Below, piece after piece: positions 13,789-21,817 of a stretch of 29,914 bases of DNA. This DNA is from JAVBOW01 sp031551595 (lineage in GTDB: Bacteria; Bacteroidota; Bacteroidia; Bacteroidales; Rikenellaceae). Positions within the stretch are counted from its first letter, which is position 1, and every line of letters begins with the position of its first letter. Where the stretch lies: NCBI GenBank assembly GCA_031551595.1, contig JAVBNK010000061.1, positions 1 to 29,914 on the forward strand, read 5' to 3'. A model generated the notes under the pieces. That model had not been told where the DNA came from and searched no databases. It saw only the letters and a list, made by a program, of their open reading frames with translations. The position numbers and the translations under genes were made by a program.

Positions 13789-14964
13789 TTATGCGGTCAC
13801 GCCTGAGGCGTAGGTGCGCACGTCTTCGAGGGTGATGGTGTCGCCGCTCAGGATGATCAGGCGTTCCATGACGTTGCGCAGTTCGCGGATATTACCCCTC
13901 CAGCCCATCTTCTGCAACTCGATGACAGCCTCTTTCTCGATCTTCTTGACCGGGATCGAATACTCGGCGCAGATGCAGTTGATGAAGTGCCCGGCCAGCT
14001 GAGGGACGTCCTCCAGGCGTTGAGAAAGGGGCGGTACATGGATCATGATTACGCTTAGGCGATGGTAGAGGTCCTCACGAAAGTTACCTTTCTCGACCTC
14101 GGTGAGCAGGTCCTTGTTGGTGGCGGCCACCACGCGTACATTCACCTCGATGTCGTGGTCGCTGCCCACGCGGCTCAGTTTGCGCTCCTGCAGCACGCGC
14201 AACACTTTGGCCTGGGCCGCCAGGCTCATGTCGCCGATCTCGTCCATGAAAAGCGTTCCGCCGTCGGCTTGTTCGAATTTACCCCTGCGCTGCTTGATGG
14301 CCGAGGTGAACGCGCCTTTCTCGTGGCCGAACAGCTCGCTCTCGATCAGCTCGGAAGGGATTGCCGCGCAGTTCACCTCGACGAACGACCCCGTACAGCG
14401 CGGGCTTTTCTCGTGCAGCCACCGCGCCACAAGTTCCTTGCCCGTGCCGTTGGCGCCGGTCACCAGCACGCGTGCTTCGGACGGGGCGACCTTGTCGATC
14501 AGGCGCTTGACATGCAGTATCGGTGCGGAGTTGCCGACGATCTCTTCGACGAACGTGCTGACGCTCTTGCGGCGAGGTTTCGCCGCCGCGGGTTTCGATG
14601 CCGCAATCTGCTTGCCTTCGTCGGTAAGGGCCCGGCGGATCGCACCGAGCAGGCGGTTCATGTCGATCGGCTTGGGAATATAGTCGAAGGCCATGTTGCG
14701 CACGGCATTGACCGCCGACTCGATCGAGGCGTCTTTCGCGGTGATGATCAAAGGAATGGTCGTGTCCACCAACGGACTTTCGGCATCCTTTGCGCAGAAG
14801 CAGAGCGAATCGCAGATGACCACGTCGAAGGCCACCGACTGCGCGAGCAGTATCCCTGCCCCGAAATCCATCACTGTATCTACGCGATAACCCTCATACT
14901 CAAGCATCTCCTTGAGGGAATTGCGCGTGCCGCGCTCATTGTCTATGACCAGAATTCTTACCAT
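13789..14964 (-). CDS. NtrC-like sigma-54 activator with degenerate receiver and no C-terminal HTH
   Basis: A 391-residue protein. The receiver domain (1-115) has the acidic start VIDNERG, Asp52 at the phosphorylation site and Lys98 in YIPKPID, but the loop after Asp52 reads SLCFCAKDAESPLVD where M-P-x-x-D-G is normal. The AAA+ domain has a Walker A GANGTGKE (169-176), the sigma-54 loop GAFTSA (216-221) in place of GAFTGA, a Walker B GGTLFMDEIGD and the arginine-finger segment NFREDLYHRL. The protein ends shortly after the sensor-2 helix (GWRGNIRELRNVMERLI), so the Fis-type DNA-binding domain is absent, and no HTH is encoded in the bases after the stop. It may act from solution, as FlgR of Helicobacter does. 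No kinase gene is adjacent. Confidence 0.9.
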   Translation of the reverse strand: MVRILVIDNERGTRNSLKEMLEYEGYRVDTVMDFGAGILLAQSVAFDVVICDSLCFCAKDAESPLVDTTIPLIITAKDASIESAVNAVRNMAFDYIPKPIDMNRLLGAIRRALTDEGKQIAASKPAAAKPRRKSVSTFVEEIVGNSAPILHVKRLIDKVAPSEARVLVTGANGTGKELVARWLHEKSPRCTGSFVEVNCAAIPSELIESELFGHEKGAFTSAIKQRRGKFEQADGGTLFMDEIGDMSLAAQAKVLRVLQERKLSRVGSDHDIEVNVRVVAATNKDLLTEVEKGNFREDLYHRLSVIMIHVPPLSQRLEDVPQLAGHFINCICAEYSIPVKKIEKEAVIELQKMGWRGNIRELRNVMERLIILSGDTITLEDVRTYASGVTA

Positions 14965-15001
14965 ATGGGGTCAGCCTCTTGCCTGTATAGGATAATTAAT
15001 G

Positions 15002-15032
15002 TTGTATAAATCGAAAAAACGCTATAACTTTG
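15002..15032 (+). promoter_or_regulatory. Promoter of the DUF4290 gene
   Basis: TTG (15002-15004) and TAACTTTG (15025-15032) are 20 nt apart, a good Bacteroidetes promoter. It implies a leader of about 180 nt before the ATG at 15217; I found no known riboswitch in that leader. Confidence 0.65.
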
Positions 15033-15216
15033 CCTCAAAGTTAAACAATAACACCTCTCCGTATTTTCATTCCGGACTGCGCTAATGGCTGCAAAAAGCG
15101 TGCCTTATGTGCTGATAATCAGAATAAAAAAACGTCCCGGAACTATCACTAAAAGTCTGTTTCAAGCGCCCTCCGGTGTCTAAACGGAATACTAAAGAGT
15201 CCGTAACAACCATATT

Positions 15217-15900
15217 ATGAGAAAGAACTATAATTACGAACGCAAGAAATTGCTCTTGCCCGAGTATGGGCGCCATATACACGAAATGGTCGATTACCTG
15301 TGTGCCCTCGAAGACCGCGAAGAGCGTAACTCTCAGGCCCGGTCGGTGATAGCCGTCATGGGCAACCTGAATCCCGTGCTGCGCGATACGGCCGAATACA
15401 CCCACAAACTGTGGGACCACCTTTTCATCATGTCCGAATTCAACCTCGATGTCGATTCACCTTACCCGATCCCCACGGCCGCCGCGCTCTTTCCCATGCC
15501 GACCCCGCTGGCCTATCCCCGCAACCGCATCCAGCGCAAACATTACGGCCTGAACGTCCAGCGCATGATCCGCAACCTGGAGCGCCAGCCCGACTCGCCG
15601 GCCGTCCACGAAGCGGTCAACAACATCGCCCGTTACATGCGTGCCAAAAGCTTCGAGTACAACCAGGACCACCCGAGCAACGACGTGATCATAAAAGATA
15701 TAAAATTGATGTCCGAAGGCGGTATCCGCCTCGACGAAGAGAGCATCAGCAATCTTCGTAGCGAATATAAACATTTTCTCCCGGCACGCAAAAAGAACGG
15801 CGCCCACGCCCAGTACCCGCAAAACCGCAACAACGGCAAGCAGCAAAACAAGAACGGCAAACAGCAGAACGCTGTGCGCTATAAGCGGGGCAACCAGTAA
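15217..15900 (+). CDS. DUF4290 domain-containing protein
   Basis: A 227-residue soluble protein. Residues 1-195 match the DUF4290 family, which is essentially confined to Bacteroidetes: start NYERKKLLLPEYGRHIHEMVDY, the middle RNLERQPDSPAVHEAVNNIARYMRAKSFEYNQDHPSNDVI, and VIIKDIKLMSEGGIRLDEE. The C-terminal 35 residues form a low-complexity tail rich in Asn, Gln, Lys and Arg (QNRNNGKQQNKNGKQQN), probably disordered and possibly nucleic-acid binding. There is no signal peptide. The function is not established. It has its own promoter and a long leader, and is followed by an ORF remnant and then waaA. Confidence 0.9.
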   Translation: MRKNYNYERKKLLLPEYGRHIHEMVDYLCALEDREERNSQARSVIAVMGNLNPVLRDTAEYTHKLWDHLFIMSEFNLDVDSPYPIPTAAALFPMPTPLAYPRNRIQRKHYGLNVQRMIRNLERQPDSPAVHEAVNNIARYMRAKSFEYNQDHPSNDVIIKDIKLMSEGGIRLDEESISNLRSEYKHFLPARKKNGAHAQYPQNRNNGKQQNKNGKQQNAVRYKRGNQ

Positions 15901-16124
15901 ACGGCACCGCCAGGCGCATCCTGGGACCTTATTCGCACGGGTATGCCTGGTCGCAGGACTATCCGGACCCTGTCGGCGAGTTGGTCGATATTTGCAATAC
16001 CGTCAAAAAGAGGGTCATCGAGGCAGGGGAGAACAATTGGTCGGTGGGGCTCTATTTTTCCGATGGGGAGTTGGGCGACCGCATCCGCGCCCTGACCGCG
16101 AAGTTCGACGCCGCGAACCCATGA
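15885..16124 (+). pseudogene. Open frame without start codon, possible gene remnant
   Basis: The reading frame after a TAA at 15882 is open to the TGA at 16122 and would encode about 79 residues, including SHGYAWSQDYPDPVGELVDI and then NNWSVGLYFSDGELGDRIRA. It reads like a folded protein segment (charged and aromatic, not the Arg/Pro-rich look of shadow frames). No ATG, GTG or TTG start lies near its beginning; the first TTG is 25 codons in. It overlaps the last codons of the DUF4290 gene. It may be the surviving C-terminus of a decayed gene or be read through a non-standard start. I do not recognise the family. Confidence 0.35.
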
Positions 16125-16147
16125 CCTTTGCCCTGGATTGGCACGGA

Positions 16148-16179
16148 TTTGGCGGTTCCGCGGAAAACGCTTATCTTCA
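16148..16179 (+). promoter_or_regulatory. Probable promoter of waaA
   Basis: TTTG (16148-16151) and TATCTTCA (16172-16179; two mismatches to TAnnTTTG) are 20 nt apart. They lie 22 bp before the GTG start of waaA. Confidence 0.45.
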
Positions 16180-16201
16180 CGACGCGAAAACCCGGTAATT
16201 T

Positions 16202-17434
16202 GTGAGGCTGATATATAATATAGGTATATGGATCTTCGGCGGCATTATGCGTATCGCCGCGCGATTCGATAAAAAAGCCGCCAAACGCCGCGATGGCCTC
16301 AAAAACATTTTCCAACATCTGGGCGAAGCACTCTGCGACCGGCGCGAGCCGTTGATCTGGGTCCACGCCGCCTCGCTCGGCGAATTCGAGCAGGGGCGCC
16401 CCGTCGTCGAGGAGATACGGCGCCGGCATCCCGAATACAAAATCCTCCTGACCTTCTTCTCGCCCTCGGGCTACGAGATCCGCAAACATTACCAGGGCGC
16501 GGACTATGTGTTCTACCTGCCGACCGACACCGCCCGCAACGCCCGCCGCTTCGTAGAGATCGCCCGCCCCGAGATCGCCATCTTCATCAAATATGAGTTC
16601 TGGCTCAACTACCTGCGCGAGTTGTCACGCAAAGGCTGCCGCACGTTCCTCGTGTCGGCGCTGTTCCGCAGGGACCAGATCTTCTTCAAATGGTACGGGG
16701 GGATGTTCCGCCGGGGGCTGAAACTGTTCGAGTGGCTTTTCGTGCAGAACATGGAGTCGCGGCTGCTGCTCGACACCATCGGCATCCACCATGCCACCGC
16801 TACGGGCGATACGCGTTTCGACCGCGTGGCCGCTGTGGCCGCATCGGCACGCCGGATCGCCTCCGTCGAAACCTTCGCGCGCGATGCGCGGGTCGTGGTC
16901 GCCGGGAGCACCTGGCCGCCCGACGAACATATCCTGATGGAGAATATCCGCCGCCACCCGGAACTTAAATTCGTGATCGTGCCCCACGAGATCGTCGAAG
17001 AACGCATCATGCAGATGATCACCCGCTGCCCGCGCCCTGCGGTACGCTACACGGAGTGCGACCGCGGCGAAGACCCCTCGAAGTACGACGTGATGATCGT
17101 CGACGTGATCGGAATACTCTCTTCGGTCTATCAATACGGCTCCTACGGCTACGTCGGCGGAGGGTTCGGCGTGGGAATACACAACACGCTCGAAGCGGCC
17201 ACGTTCGGCCTTCCGGTCGCTTTCGGCCCTAACTACCACCGTTTCCGCGAGGCGTGCGACCTGATCGCCGAAGGCGCCGCCACCAGCATCGAGGATGCCG
17301 ACGAACTGGACCAATGGCTCACCGCAATGGAGGCTAACCGTCCCTCCTACGAGAAAAGCTGCGAACTGGCCGAATGTTACGTTTCCCGGAACAAAGGGGC
17401 CACGGACAAAATCCTTGACCACATTTTTCAATAA
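16202..17434 (+). CDS. waaA: 3-deoxy-D-manno-octulosonic acid (Kdo) transferase
   Basis: A 410-residue GT30 glycosyltransferase anchored to the inner face of the cytoplasmic membrane, which moves Kdo from CMP-Kdo to the lipid A precursor. The N-terminal hydrophobic stretch IYNIGIWIFGGIMRIAA is the usual membrane anchor. WVHAASLGEFEQ contains the catalytic base Glu61. The second Rossmann domain has TGDTRFDRV, VAGSTWPPDE, YGYVGGGFGVGIHNTLEA and GPNYHRFREA, all strong family marks. The start is GTG at 16202, which agrees with the N-terminus of related proteins (RLIYNIGI). No other lipid A gene is in the window. A stem-loop lies behind it. Confidence 0.96.
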   Translation: MRLIYNIGIWIFGGIMRIAARFDKKAAKRRDGLKNIFQHLGEALCDRREPLIWVHAASLGEFEQGRPVVEEIRRRHPEYKILLTFFSPSGYEIRKHYQGADYVFYLPTDTARNARRFVEIARPEIAIFIKYEFWLNYLRELSRKGCRTFLVSALFRRDQIFFKWYGGMFRRGLKLFEWLFVQNMESRLLLDTIGIHHATATGDTRFDRVAAVAASARRIASVETFARDARVVVAGSTWPPDEHILMENIRRHPELKFVIVPHEIVEERIMQMITRCPRPAVRYTECDRGEDPSKYDVMIVDVIGILSSVYQYGSYGYVGGGFGVGIHNTLEAATFGLPVAFGPNYHRFREACDLIAEGAATSIEDADELDQWLTAMEANRPSYEKSCELAECYVSRNKGATDKILDHIFQ

Positions 17435-17455
17435 AATTAGTTGTAATTCCTTATT

Positions 17456-17481
17456 ATGCGGCTTTTTGTGAGAGGCCGCAT
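17456..17481. terminator. Stem-loop between convergent waaA and response regulator genes
   Basis: ATGCGGC (17456-17462) and GCCGCAT (17475-17481) form a 7-bp stem with a T-rich loop. It lies 21 bp behind waaA and 22 bp behind the regulator gene, and may serve both. No proper T-run follows on either side. Confidence 0.4.
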
Positions 17482-17503
17482 GACGGGGGCATAACGATTG
17501 TCG

Positions 17504-18151
17504 TCAGACTTCGACCAAGGAGTTTCGGACGGCCCAGATGACCAGGTTGGCGGTATTTTTAGTGCAGGTTTTTTCGAGGATATTCGCACGGTGCTTGTCT
17601 ACGGTGCGTTTCGAAATGAACAGCCGGTCGGCGATTTCCTGATTCGACAGTCCGTGGCACACCAGCCGCAGGATCTCAAGTTCGCGCTCGGAGAGCGCTT
17701 CCGCGGCAGGGGCGGCGGCCGGCGTATGGAGTGTGCCGACCAGCATCGTGAGCAACTCCTGCGAAAAATAGGTCCCCCCGCGCATCACGGCACGTATCGC
17801 CGCCCGCACTTCGTCGATATCGGAATTTTTGAGCAGAAACCCTTTCGCCCCCAGCGACAACATCCGGAAATAGTACTCCTCGTCGCCGTGCATCGAGAGG
17901 GTAATTATCTTTATATCAGGGTATTCATCGGCAATCCTCCCGGCGGTGGCGAAACCGTCCATGCGCGGCAGGTCGATGTCCAGCAGCACCACGTCCGGAC
18001 GCATCCCCGACGCCAGCAGCGCCATCAGTTCCTCGCCGTCCGACGCCTCGCCCGCCACCTCGCACGATCCGTCCATGCACAGCAGCCCTTTCAGGCCGTT
18101 GCGGAACAGCGCATGGTCGTCTGCGATCGCTATTTTCGCGGGCGTTTCCAC
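17504..18151 (-). CDS. NarL/FixJ-family response regulator
   Basis: A 215-residue two-domain regulator. The receiver (1-125) has the acidic pair Asp11-Asp12, the phosphorylation site Asp58 in VVLLDIDLPRMDG, Ser/Thr in TLSM and Lys in GFLLKNS. The LuxR-type HTH (about 148-212) reads LSERELEILRLVCHGLSNQEIADRLFISKRTVDKHRANILEK. The start is GTG at 18151, which lies 22 nt inside the end of the upstream kinase gene, so the two are translationally coupled and surely form one two-component pair. The targets are not visible here. Confidence 0.95.
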   Translation of the reverse strand: METPAKIAIADDHALFRNGLKGLLCMDGSCEVAGEASDGEELMALLASGMRPDVVLLDIDLPRMDGFATAGRIADEYPDIKIITLSMHGDEEYYFRMLSLGAKGFLLKNSDIDEVRAAIRAVMRGGTYFSQELLTMLVGTLHTPAAAPAAEALSERELEILRLVCHGLSNQEIADRLFISKRTVDKHRANILEKTCTKNTANLVIWAVRNSLVEV

Positions 18152-19101
18152 GCTTCGGTCTTTTTGAGGTCTACATGGATCAGGGCCTGCATACCCTGGC
18201 CGGGCTGCGAAGTGATCTCGGAGGTGCCCTTCAGGGAGTTGATGCGCGAGGCGATGTTCGAGAGGCCCATCCCGATGTCCATCACCGCATGGGGATTGAA
18301 CCCGCGGCCGTTGTCGCGGTAGTCGATCGAGAGGGTATCTCCCGCACAGTTCAGCGCAAGGTCGATGCGGTCGCCGCCCGAATGGCGCACGCTGTTGTTG
18401 ATCAGCTCGCAGATCACCCGGTAGAGGATCACCTCGACATCCGTGTCGAAGCGCTCCGAGCGCAGGTTGGTCGTGAAACCGATCCGGACATTATTGAACC
18501 CGGACAGTTTGCTGATAAAATTGGACACCCCGCGCGCCAGTCCGAAATCCTTCAGGATGTGGGGGCTGAGGTTGTTCGATATCTCGCGCAGCGAACGTAT
18601 CGCCTCTTCGATCACGTAGCTGACGTTGCCGAGGATCTCCCGCTCCTGTTCGCTGCGGCCGGCGGCGCTCAGGGCCGAGAGCGACATCTTGGCCGACGAG
18701 AGCAGCGGCCCCAGCCCGTCGTGCAACTCTTTCGAAAAGCGCATACGCTCCTTCTCCTCGGTGCGCAGGACGGTGTTGAGGATGCGCTTCTCGGTCAGGC
18801 GGCGCTGGAAATCGAGGCGGTTGATCAGGTTGAAGATTTTGCGCACGTAGAACACCCCGACGGCGAAACAGAGCGAGGTGAGCACGCCGATCCATACGAA
18901 AAAGTCGGGCGGCAGGCGCCATTCGCGGTCCAGGACGACCTGGGCGTATTCGCCCAGCCGGAGCACGGTCATCGCCGTGAAGGCCACCGAGAACAGGATC
19001 CACGACACGTTATACTTGGTCATCCGCATCAGTCCGATGGCCGTCACGGCGGCTACCAGTTGCAGGGCGATCGATATGATCAGCAATACCTGTAATACCA
19101 T
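18130..19101 (-). CDS. DesK/NarX-type sensor histidine kinase (HisKA_3)
   Basis: A 323-residue membrane kinase. Three hydrophobic segments (about 3-24, 32-48 and 68-86) form the input module, with no extracytoplasmic domain worth the name. A coiled linker (NLINRLDFQRRLTEKRILNTVLRTEEKERMR) leads to the HisKA_3 dimerisation domain with the phosphoacceptor His127 in KELHDGLGPLL. The HATPase_c domain follows with the N-box ELINNSVRHS, the G1 box YRDNGRGFN and the G2-like MGLSNIASR. The last 22 nt overlap the NarL-type regulator gene, its evident partner. A clear promoter lies upstream. What it senses is not evident; this membrane-only input resembles kinases that monitor the membrane state. Confidence 0.93.
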   Translation of the reverse strand: MVLQVLLIISIALQLVAAVTAIGLMRMTKYNVSWILFSVAFTAMTVLRLGEYAQVVLDREWRLPPDFFVWIGVLTSLCFAVGVFYVRKIFNLINRLDFQRRLTEKRILNTVLRTEEKERMRFSKELHDGLGPLLSSAKMSLSALSAAGRSEQEREILGNVSYVIEEAIRSLREISNNLSPHILKDFGLARGVSNFISKLSGFNNVRIGFTTNLRSERFDTDVEVILYRVICELINNSVRHSGGDRIDLALNCAGDTLSIDYRDNGRGFNPHAVMDIGMGLSNIASRINSLKGTSEITSQPGQGMQALIHVDLKKTEAWKRPRK

Positions 19102-19120
19102 AAATTGTAGGATTTATACA

Positions 19121-19150
19121 CAAAGGTACGGATTCCGCGCCATTTTTCAA
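19121..19150 (-). promoter_or_regulatory. Promoter of the kinase/response regulator operon
   Basis: On the minus strand TTG (19150-19148) and TACCTTTG (19128-19121) are 19 nt apart, an excellent Bacteroidetes promoter. The kinase ATG is 19 bp downstream of the -7 box, giving a short leader. Confidence 0.72.
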
Positions 19151-19326
19151 CAGGGTAATTCATTTTAGAACCGGTCCGCAATCCGGTTACAGGCGAAGCC
19201 GTTGACCGGGCCCTGCGGGATCGGGGCCGCAAATTCTCCTGCGGCAGGAGTCGCCTTTTGGGAAGAAACCACTTACCGATTCGTACACGGTGCAGGTCGC
19301 AGATTGGCGGTGTGCCCGCAGGCACC

Positions 19327-19686
19327 CTACCACGACAATGTCACCGCATGGGGAATATAGTCCACCCGCAGACCCCCCGGCGAGCGCTCCACGGCCACCA
19401 GGTCGAACTGCACTTCCAGGTCGATCCCGTTCTCCGCGATGTATGCCGCCGCAGCCTTCACCAGTGCCGACCGCTTGGAGGCCGTCATCGCCTCTTCGGG
19501 CGAGGTGAGCGATCCCGCCCGCCGCGTCTTCACCTCCACGATATGCAGCGTGGCGCCTTTCACCGCTACAATGTCGAGCTCGTAGCGGCCCGCACGCCAG
19601 TTGCGGTGCAGCAATTCGAATCCCTGCCCGTGCAGCCACTCCGCCGCCGCCTGCTCACCCGCATGTCCGCATTCCTGGGTATTCAT
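19327..19686 (-). CDS. YraN family (UPF0102) nuclease-fold protein
   Basis: A 119-residue protein of the UPF0102/YraN family with a restriction-endonuclease-like fold. The family marks are in order: GEQAAAEWLHGQGFELLHRNWRAGRYELDIVAV, with the acidic ELD, and HIVEVKTRRAG, with the E-V-K catalytic-type motif, then KRSALVKAAAAYI. The intact D...E-x-K set suggests nuclease ability, but the cellular role is unproven. The length is normal. It lies 70 bp downstream of the nitroreductase gene on the same strand. The 225 bp between its stop and the kinase gene hold GC-rich inverted repeats (such as CTCCTGCGGCAGGAG at 19236-19250) but no gene that I can support. Confidence 0.9.
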   Translation of the reverse strand: MNTQECGHAGEQAAAEWLHGQGFELLHRNWRAGRYELDIVAVKGATLHIVEVKTRRAGSLTSPEEAMTASKRSALVKAAAAYIAENGIDLEVQFDLVAVERSPGGLRVDYIPHAVTLSW

Positions 19687-19756
19687 ATTCGCTGTTTATT
19701 CCGTGGTTTTGCAAAAAGGGACGAAAATCGCTGGATGGATGGACCATCGAATACCG

Positions 19757-20284
19757 TCAGATGAAAAACACTTTGTCGGCGTCGTCGTGTTCGGGGCGCG
19801 GGCGCGGGGCATCGGCGGGGTATCCGAGGGCGACGATGCACAGGATGCGGAAGTTGTGCGGGACGGGCAGGAAGGTGTGGAGATACTCCTCGGCCGTGCC
19901 GTCTTCGGGGTTATGGTCGTTGTGCGGCCGGTTGTGGACGTGCACCCAGCACGACCCGAGGCCTTCCGAGGCGGCGGCATACTGGAGCGTGGTGGCCGAA
20001 ATGGCGCAGTTGTCGACCCACAGGTCCGTCAATGAAGCGTCCGCCATGACCGCTACGGCCATCGGGGCATCCTTCAGGAACGCCGACCCGTTGGTGCGCA
20101 TGGCGGATATCTTCTCGAGCGTCGCGCGGTCCTCGACCACGGCGAAGCGTGTGCTGCGGGTGTTTTTCGAGGAAGGCGCGGTGAGCGCGGCGCGCAGGAT
20201 CGCGTCGATCTTCGCACGTTCCACGGCGCGCGGTTCGAACCGGCGGCAACTGCGCCGTTTTTGTAGCATCTCTATGAAATCCAT
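19757..20284 (-). CDS. Nitroreductase family flavoprotein
   Basis: A 175-residue FMN-dependent oxidoreductase of the short nitroreductase type common in anaerobes. The start MDFIEMLQKRRSCRRFEPRAV includes the RRS-x-R-x-F segment that contacts the FMN phosphate. PSSKNTRSTRFAVVED follows, and the isoalloxazine-binding GLGSCWVHVHNRPH is near residue 120. The C-terminus IVALGYPADAPRPRPEHD is typical too. The substrate is not predictable; such enzymes reduce quinones, nitro compounds or flavins with NAD(P)H. The first 13 nt overlap the end of the upstream membrane-protein gene. A longer open frame upstream was rejected because it is that gene in another frame. Confidence 0.9.
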   Translation of the reverse strand: MDFIEMLQKRRSCRRFEPRAVERAKIDAILRAALTAPSSKNTRSTRFAVVEDRATLEKISAMRTNGSAFLKDAPMAVAVMADASLTDLWVDNCAISATTLQYAAASEGLGSCWVHVHNRPHNDHNPEDGTAEEYLHTFLPVPHNFRILCIVALGYPADAPRPRPEHDDADKVFFI

Positions 20285-20823
20285 GGTTCTGAAAGAAAAT
20301 GGTTTATATTGTCTAAAAACACGCAAATCGCACAAAACAAGATAAATAACACTGCAGTGATCCAAATAGTCCGGTGATCTATATTGTTTTTGTGCTGGCA
20401 TTTTTTGCTGAATAACCCCATTTCGAGGCGGATAAACACAGCCGAAAGGATGATAATAATGGCAATAACGGCGAACACAGTTATTAAGGAAGGATTCAGG
20501 GACAAAATCAAAACAAGCAAGAGAAGGGTCACAGTGCTCCCAAATAAGGAAACCAACAGAACTTGGTTGCAAATCCAATGCAGCCGTTTGTTGACCCAAT
20601 AGCTGAGGCCGGCGAATAAAAGAACTGACCATATAAACAGCAAGGGATAAGTCCCTTCCTTATATTGAAGGAGGTTGAGGTCAGGATGCAATATGTCGAA
20701 TTCTGCTGCCGTAGGCAACGTGATATAATCCCTGATTTCGAACGCCAGCAGAATAGCGCCCGCCAGCACCTCGAAAACCGCAAGGTATTTTGGCCAATCG
20801 TATTTAGCTTTGCCGAATTCCAT
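20272..20823 (-). CDS. Hypothetical integral membrane protein, AT-richer than neighbours
   Basis: A 183-residue protein with about five predicted membrane helices (about 14-30, 60-76, 84-105, 112-132 and 152-171) joined by short charged loops, ending in a hydrophilic tail. I do not recognise the family. Its codon use is clearly AT-richer than the genes around it (runs such as IIIILS and many AAA/ATT codons), which suggests later acquisition or weak selection. It overlaps the nitroreductase by 13 nt, so the two are probably translated from one message. A -7 box TAAATTTG lies 24 bp before the ATG. Confidence 0.75.
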   Translation of the reverse strand: MEFGKAKYDWPKYLAVFEVLAGAILLAFEIRDYITLPTAAEFDILHPDLNLLQYKEGTYPLLFIWSVLLFAGLSYWVNKRLHWICNQVLLVSLFGSTVTLLLLVLILSLNPSLITVFAVIAIIIILSAVFIRLEMGLFSKKCQHKNNIDHRTIWITAVLFILFCAICVFLDNINHFLSEPWIS

Positions 20824-20846
20824 CCCGGAATATTGTATTTATCCTA

Positions 20847-20854
20847 CAAATTTA
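20847..20854 (-). promoter_or_regulatory. -7 box upstream of the membrane protein gene
   Basis: On the minus strand TAAATTTG (20854-20847) matches TAnnTTTG, 24 bp before the ATG at 20823. The nearest TTG upstream is 24 nt away, slightly too far. Confidence 0.4.
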
Positions 20855-20894
20855 GACAAAATTCGTACCTTGTTCGCTCAATCATCCAATATTT

Positions 20895-21737
20895 ATGTCG
20901 ACAAACCTCACCATCGCCCTGATCTACGACTTCGACGGCACGCTGTCGGCCGGGAACATGCAGGAATACGATTTCATCCCCGCCGTGGGCAAGGAAAACC
21001 GCGAGTTCTGGGACGAAAGCAACCGCATCGCCCATGAGCAGGATGCCGACCAGGTGCTGGCCTACATGTATAAGATGATCCACGAGGCGCGCGCGGCGGG
21101 AATCTCGCTCAAACGCGAGGCCTTTCGCGAGTCGGGCGCCAAGATCACGCTCTATCCGGGGGTATCGGACTGGTTCGCCCGCATCAACGGGTATGCCGCC
21201 TCGCGCGGGATCACGCTCCACCATTACCTCAACTCGTCGGGCCTCAAGGAGATGATCGAAGGCACGGCCATCGCCGACGAATTCCGCAAGATCTACGCCT
21301 GCTCGTTCCTCTACGATGTGGACGGGGTGGCCTACTGGCCTGCCGTGGCCGTCAACTACACGAACAAGACGCAGTTCATCTTCAAGATCAACAAGGGGGT
21401 GGATTCGGTCTACGACAGCGTGAAGGTCAACGAATATATCCCCGAGGTGCAGCGCCCGATGCCTTTCCGGCGGATGATCTACTTCGGCGACGGGACCACC
21501 GACATCCCATGCATGAAGCTGGTTAAGGAGCAGGGCGGCCATTCGATCGCCGTGTACGATCCTCAGTCCGCCGAGGAACACCGGGCGGTGCATACGCTGA
21601 TCCGCGATAACCGGGTGAGCTACGTCTGCCCGGCGGACTACTCCGAGGGGCAGGCGATCGACCGCCTGGTGCGCACGATCATCGACAAAATCGAAGCCGA
21701 CGACCGCCTCGACCGCCTGACCACGAAATATAAATAG
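20895..21737 (+). CDS. HAD-superfamily hydrolase (phosphatase-like)
   Basis: A 280-residue soluble protein with the four HAD motifs: motif I DFDGTL with Asp12 (nucleophile) and Asp14, motif II as HHYLNSSGLKEMIEG, the motif III lysine in FKINKG, and motif IV GDGTTDIPCM. The cap is a helical C1 type between motifs I and II (REFWDESNRIAHEQDADQVLAYMYKMIHEAR). The layout is close to phosphoserine phosphatase-like HADs, but the substrate is unknown. It diverges from the AT-rich membrane gene with 71 bp between them. Behind it lies a long inverted-repeat structure. Confidence 0.88.
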   Translation: MSTNLTIALIYDFDGTLSAGNMQEYDFIPAVGKENREFWDESNRIAHEQDADQVLAYMYKMIHEARAAGISLKREAFRESGAKITLYPGVSDWFARINGYAASRGITLHHYLNSSGLKEMIEGTAIADEFRKIYACSFLYDVDGVAYWPAVAVNYTNKTQFIFKINKGVDSVYDSVKVNEYIPEVQRPMPFRRMIYFGDGTTDIPCMKLVKEQGGHSIAVYDPQSAEEHRAVHTLIRDNRVSYVCPADYSEGQAIDRLVRTIIDKIEADDRLDRLTTKYK

Positions 21738-21751
21738 GGTGGTTTTATTTC

Positions 21752-21806
21752 GTCGCCTTTTTTCGCCTGAAGGCGACTTACTTTTTCTCCTGGCAGAAAA
21801 AGTAAG
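21752..21806. repeat. Two adjacent hairpins behind the HAD gene
   Basis: GTCGCC/GGCGAC (21752-21757 and 21772-21777) is followed by a perfect 12-bp stem CTTACTTTTTCT/AGAAAAAGTAAG (21777-21788 and 21795-21806) with loop CCTGGC. They form the left part of the larger folded element that continues to 21974. They lie 15 bp after the HAD stop and may end that transcript. Confidence 0.6.
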
Positions 21807-21817
21807 CAAAAAGGCCC

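Noticed and set aside
20285..20632. Upstream extension of the nitroreductase frame
   Set aside because: It lies in the AT-rich membrane gene in another frame; the family N-terminus MDFIEMLQKRRS starts at 20284.
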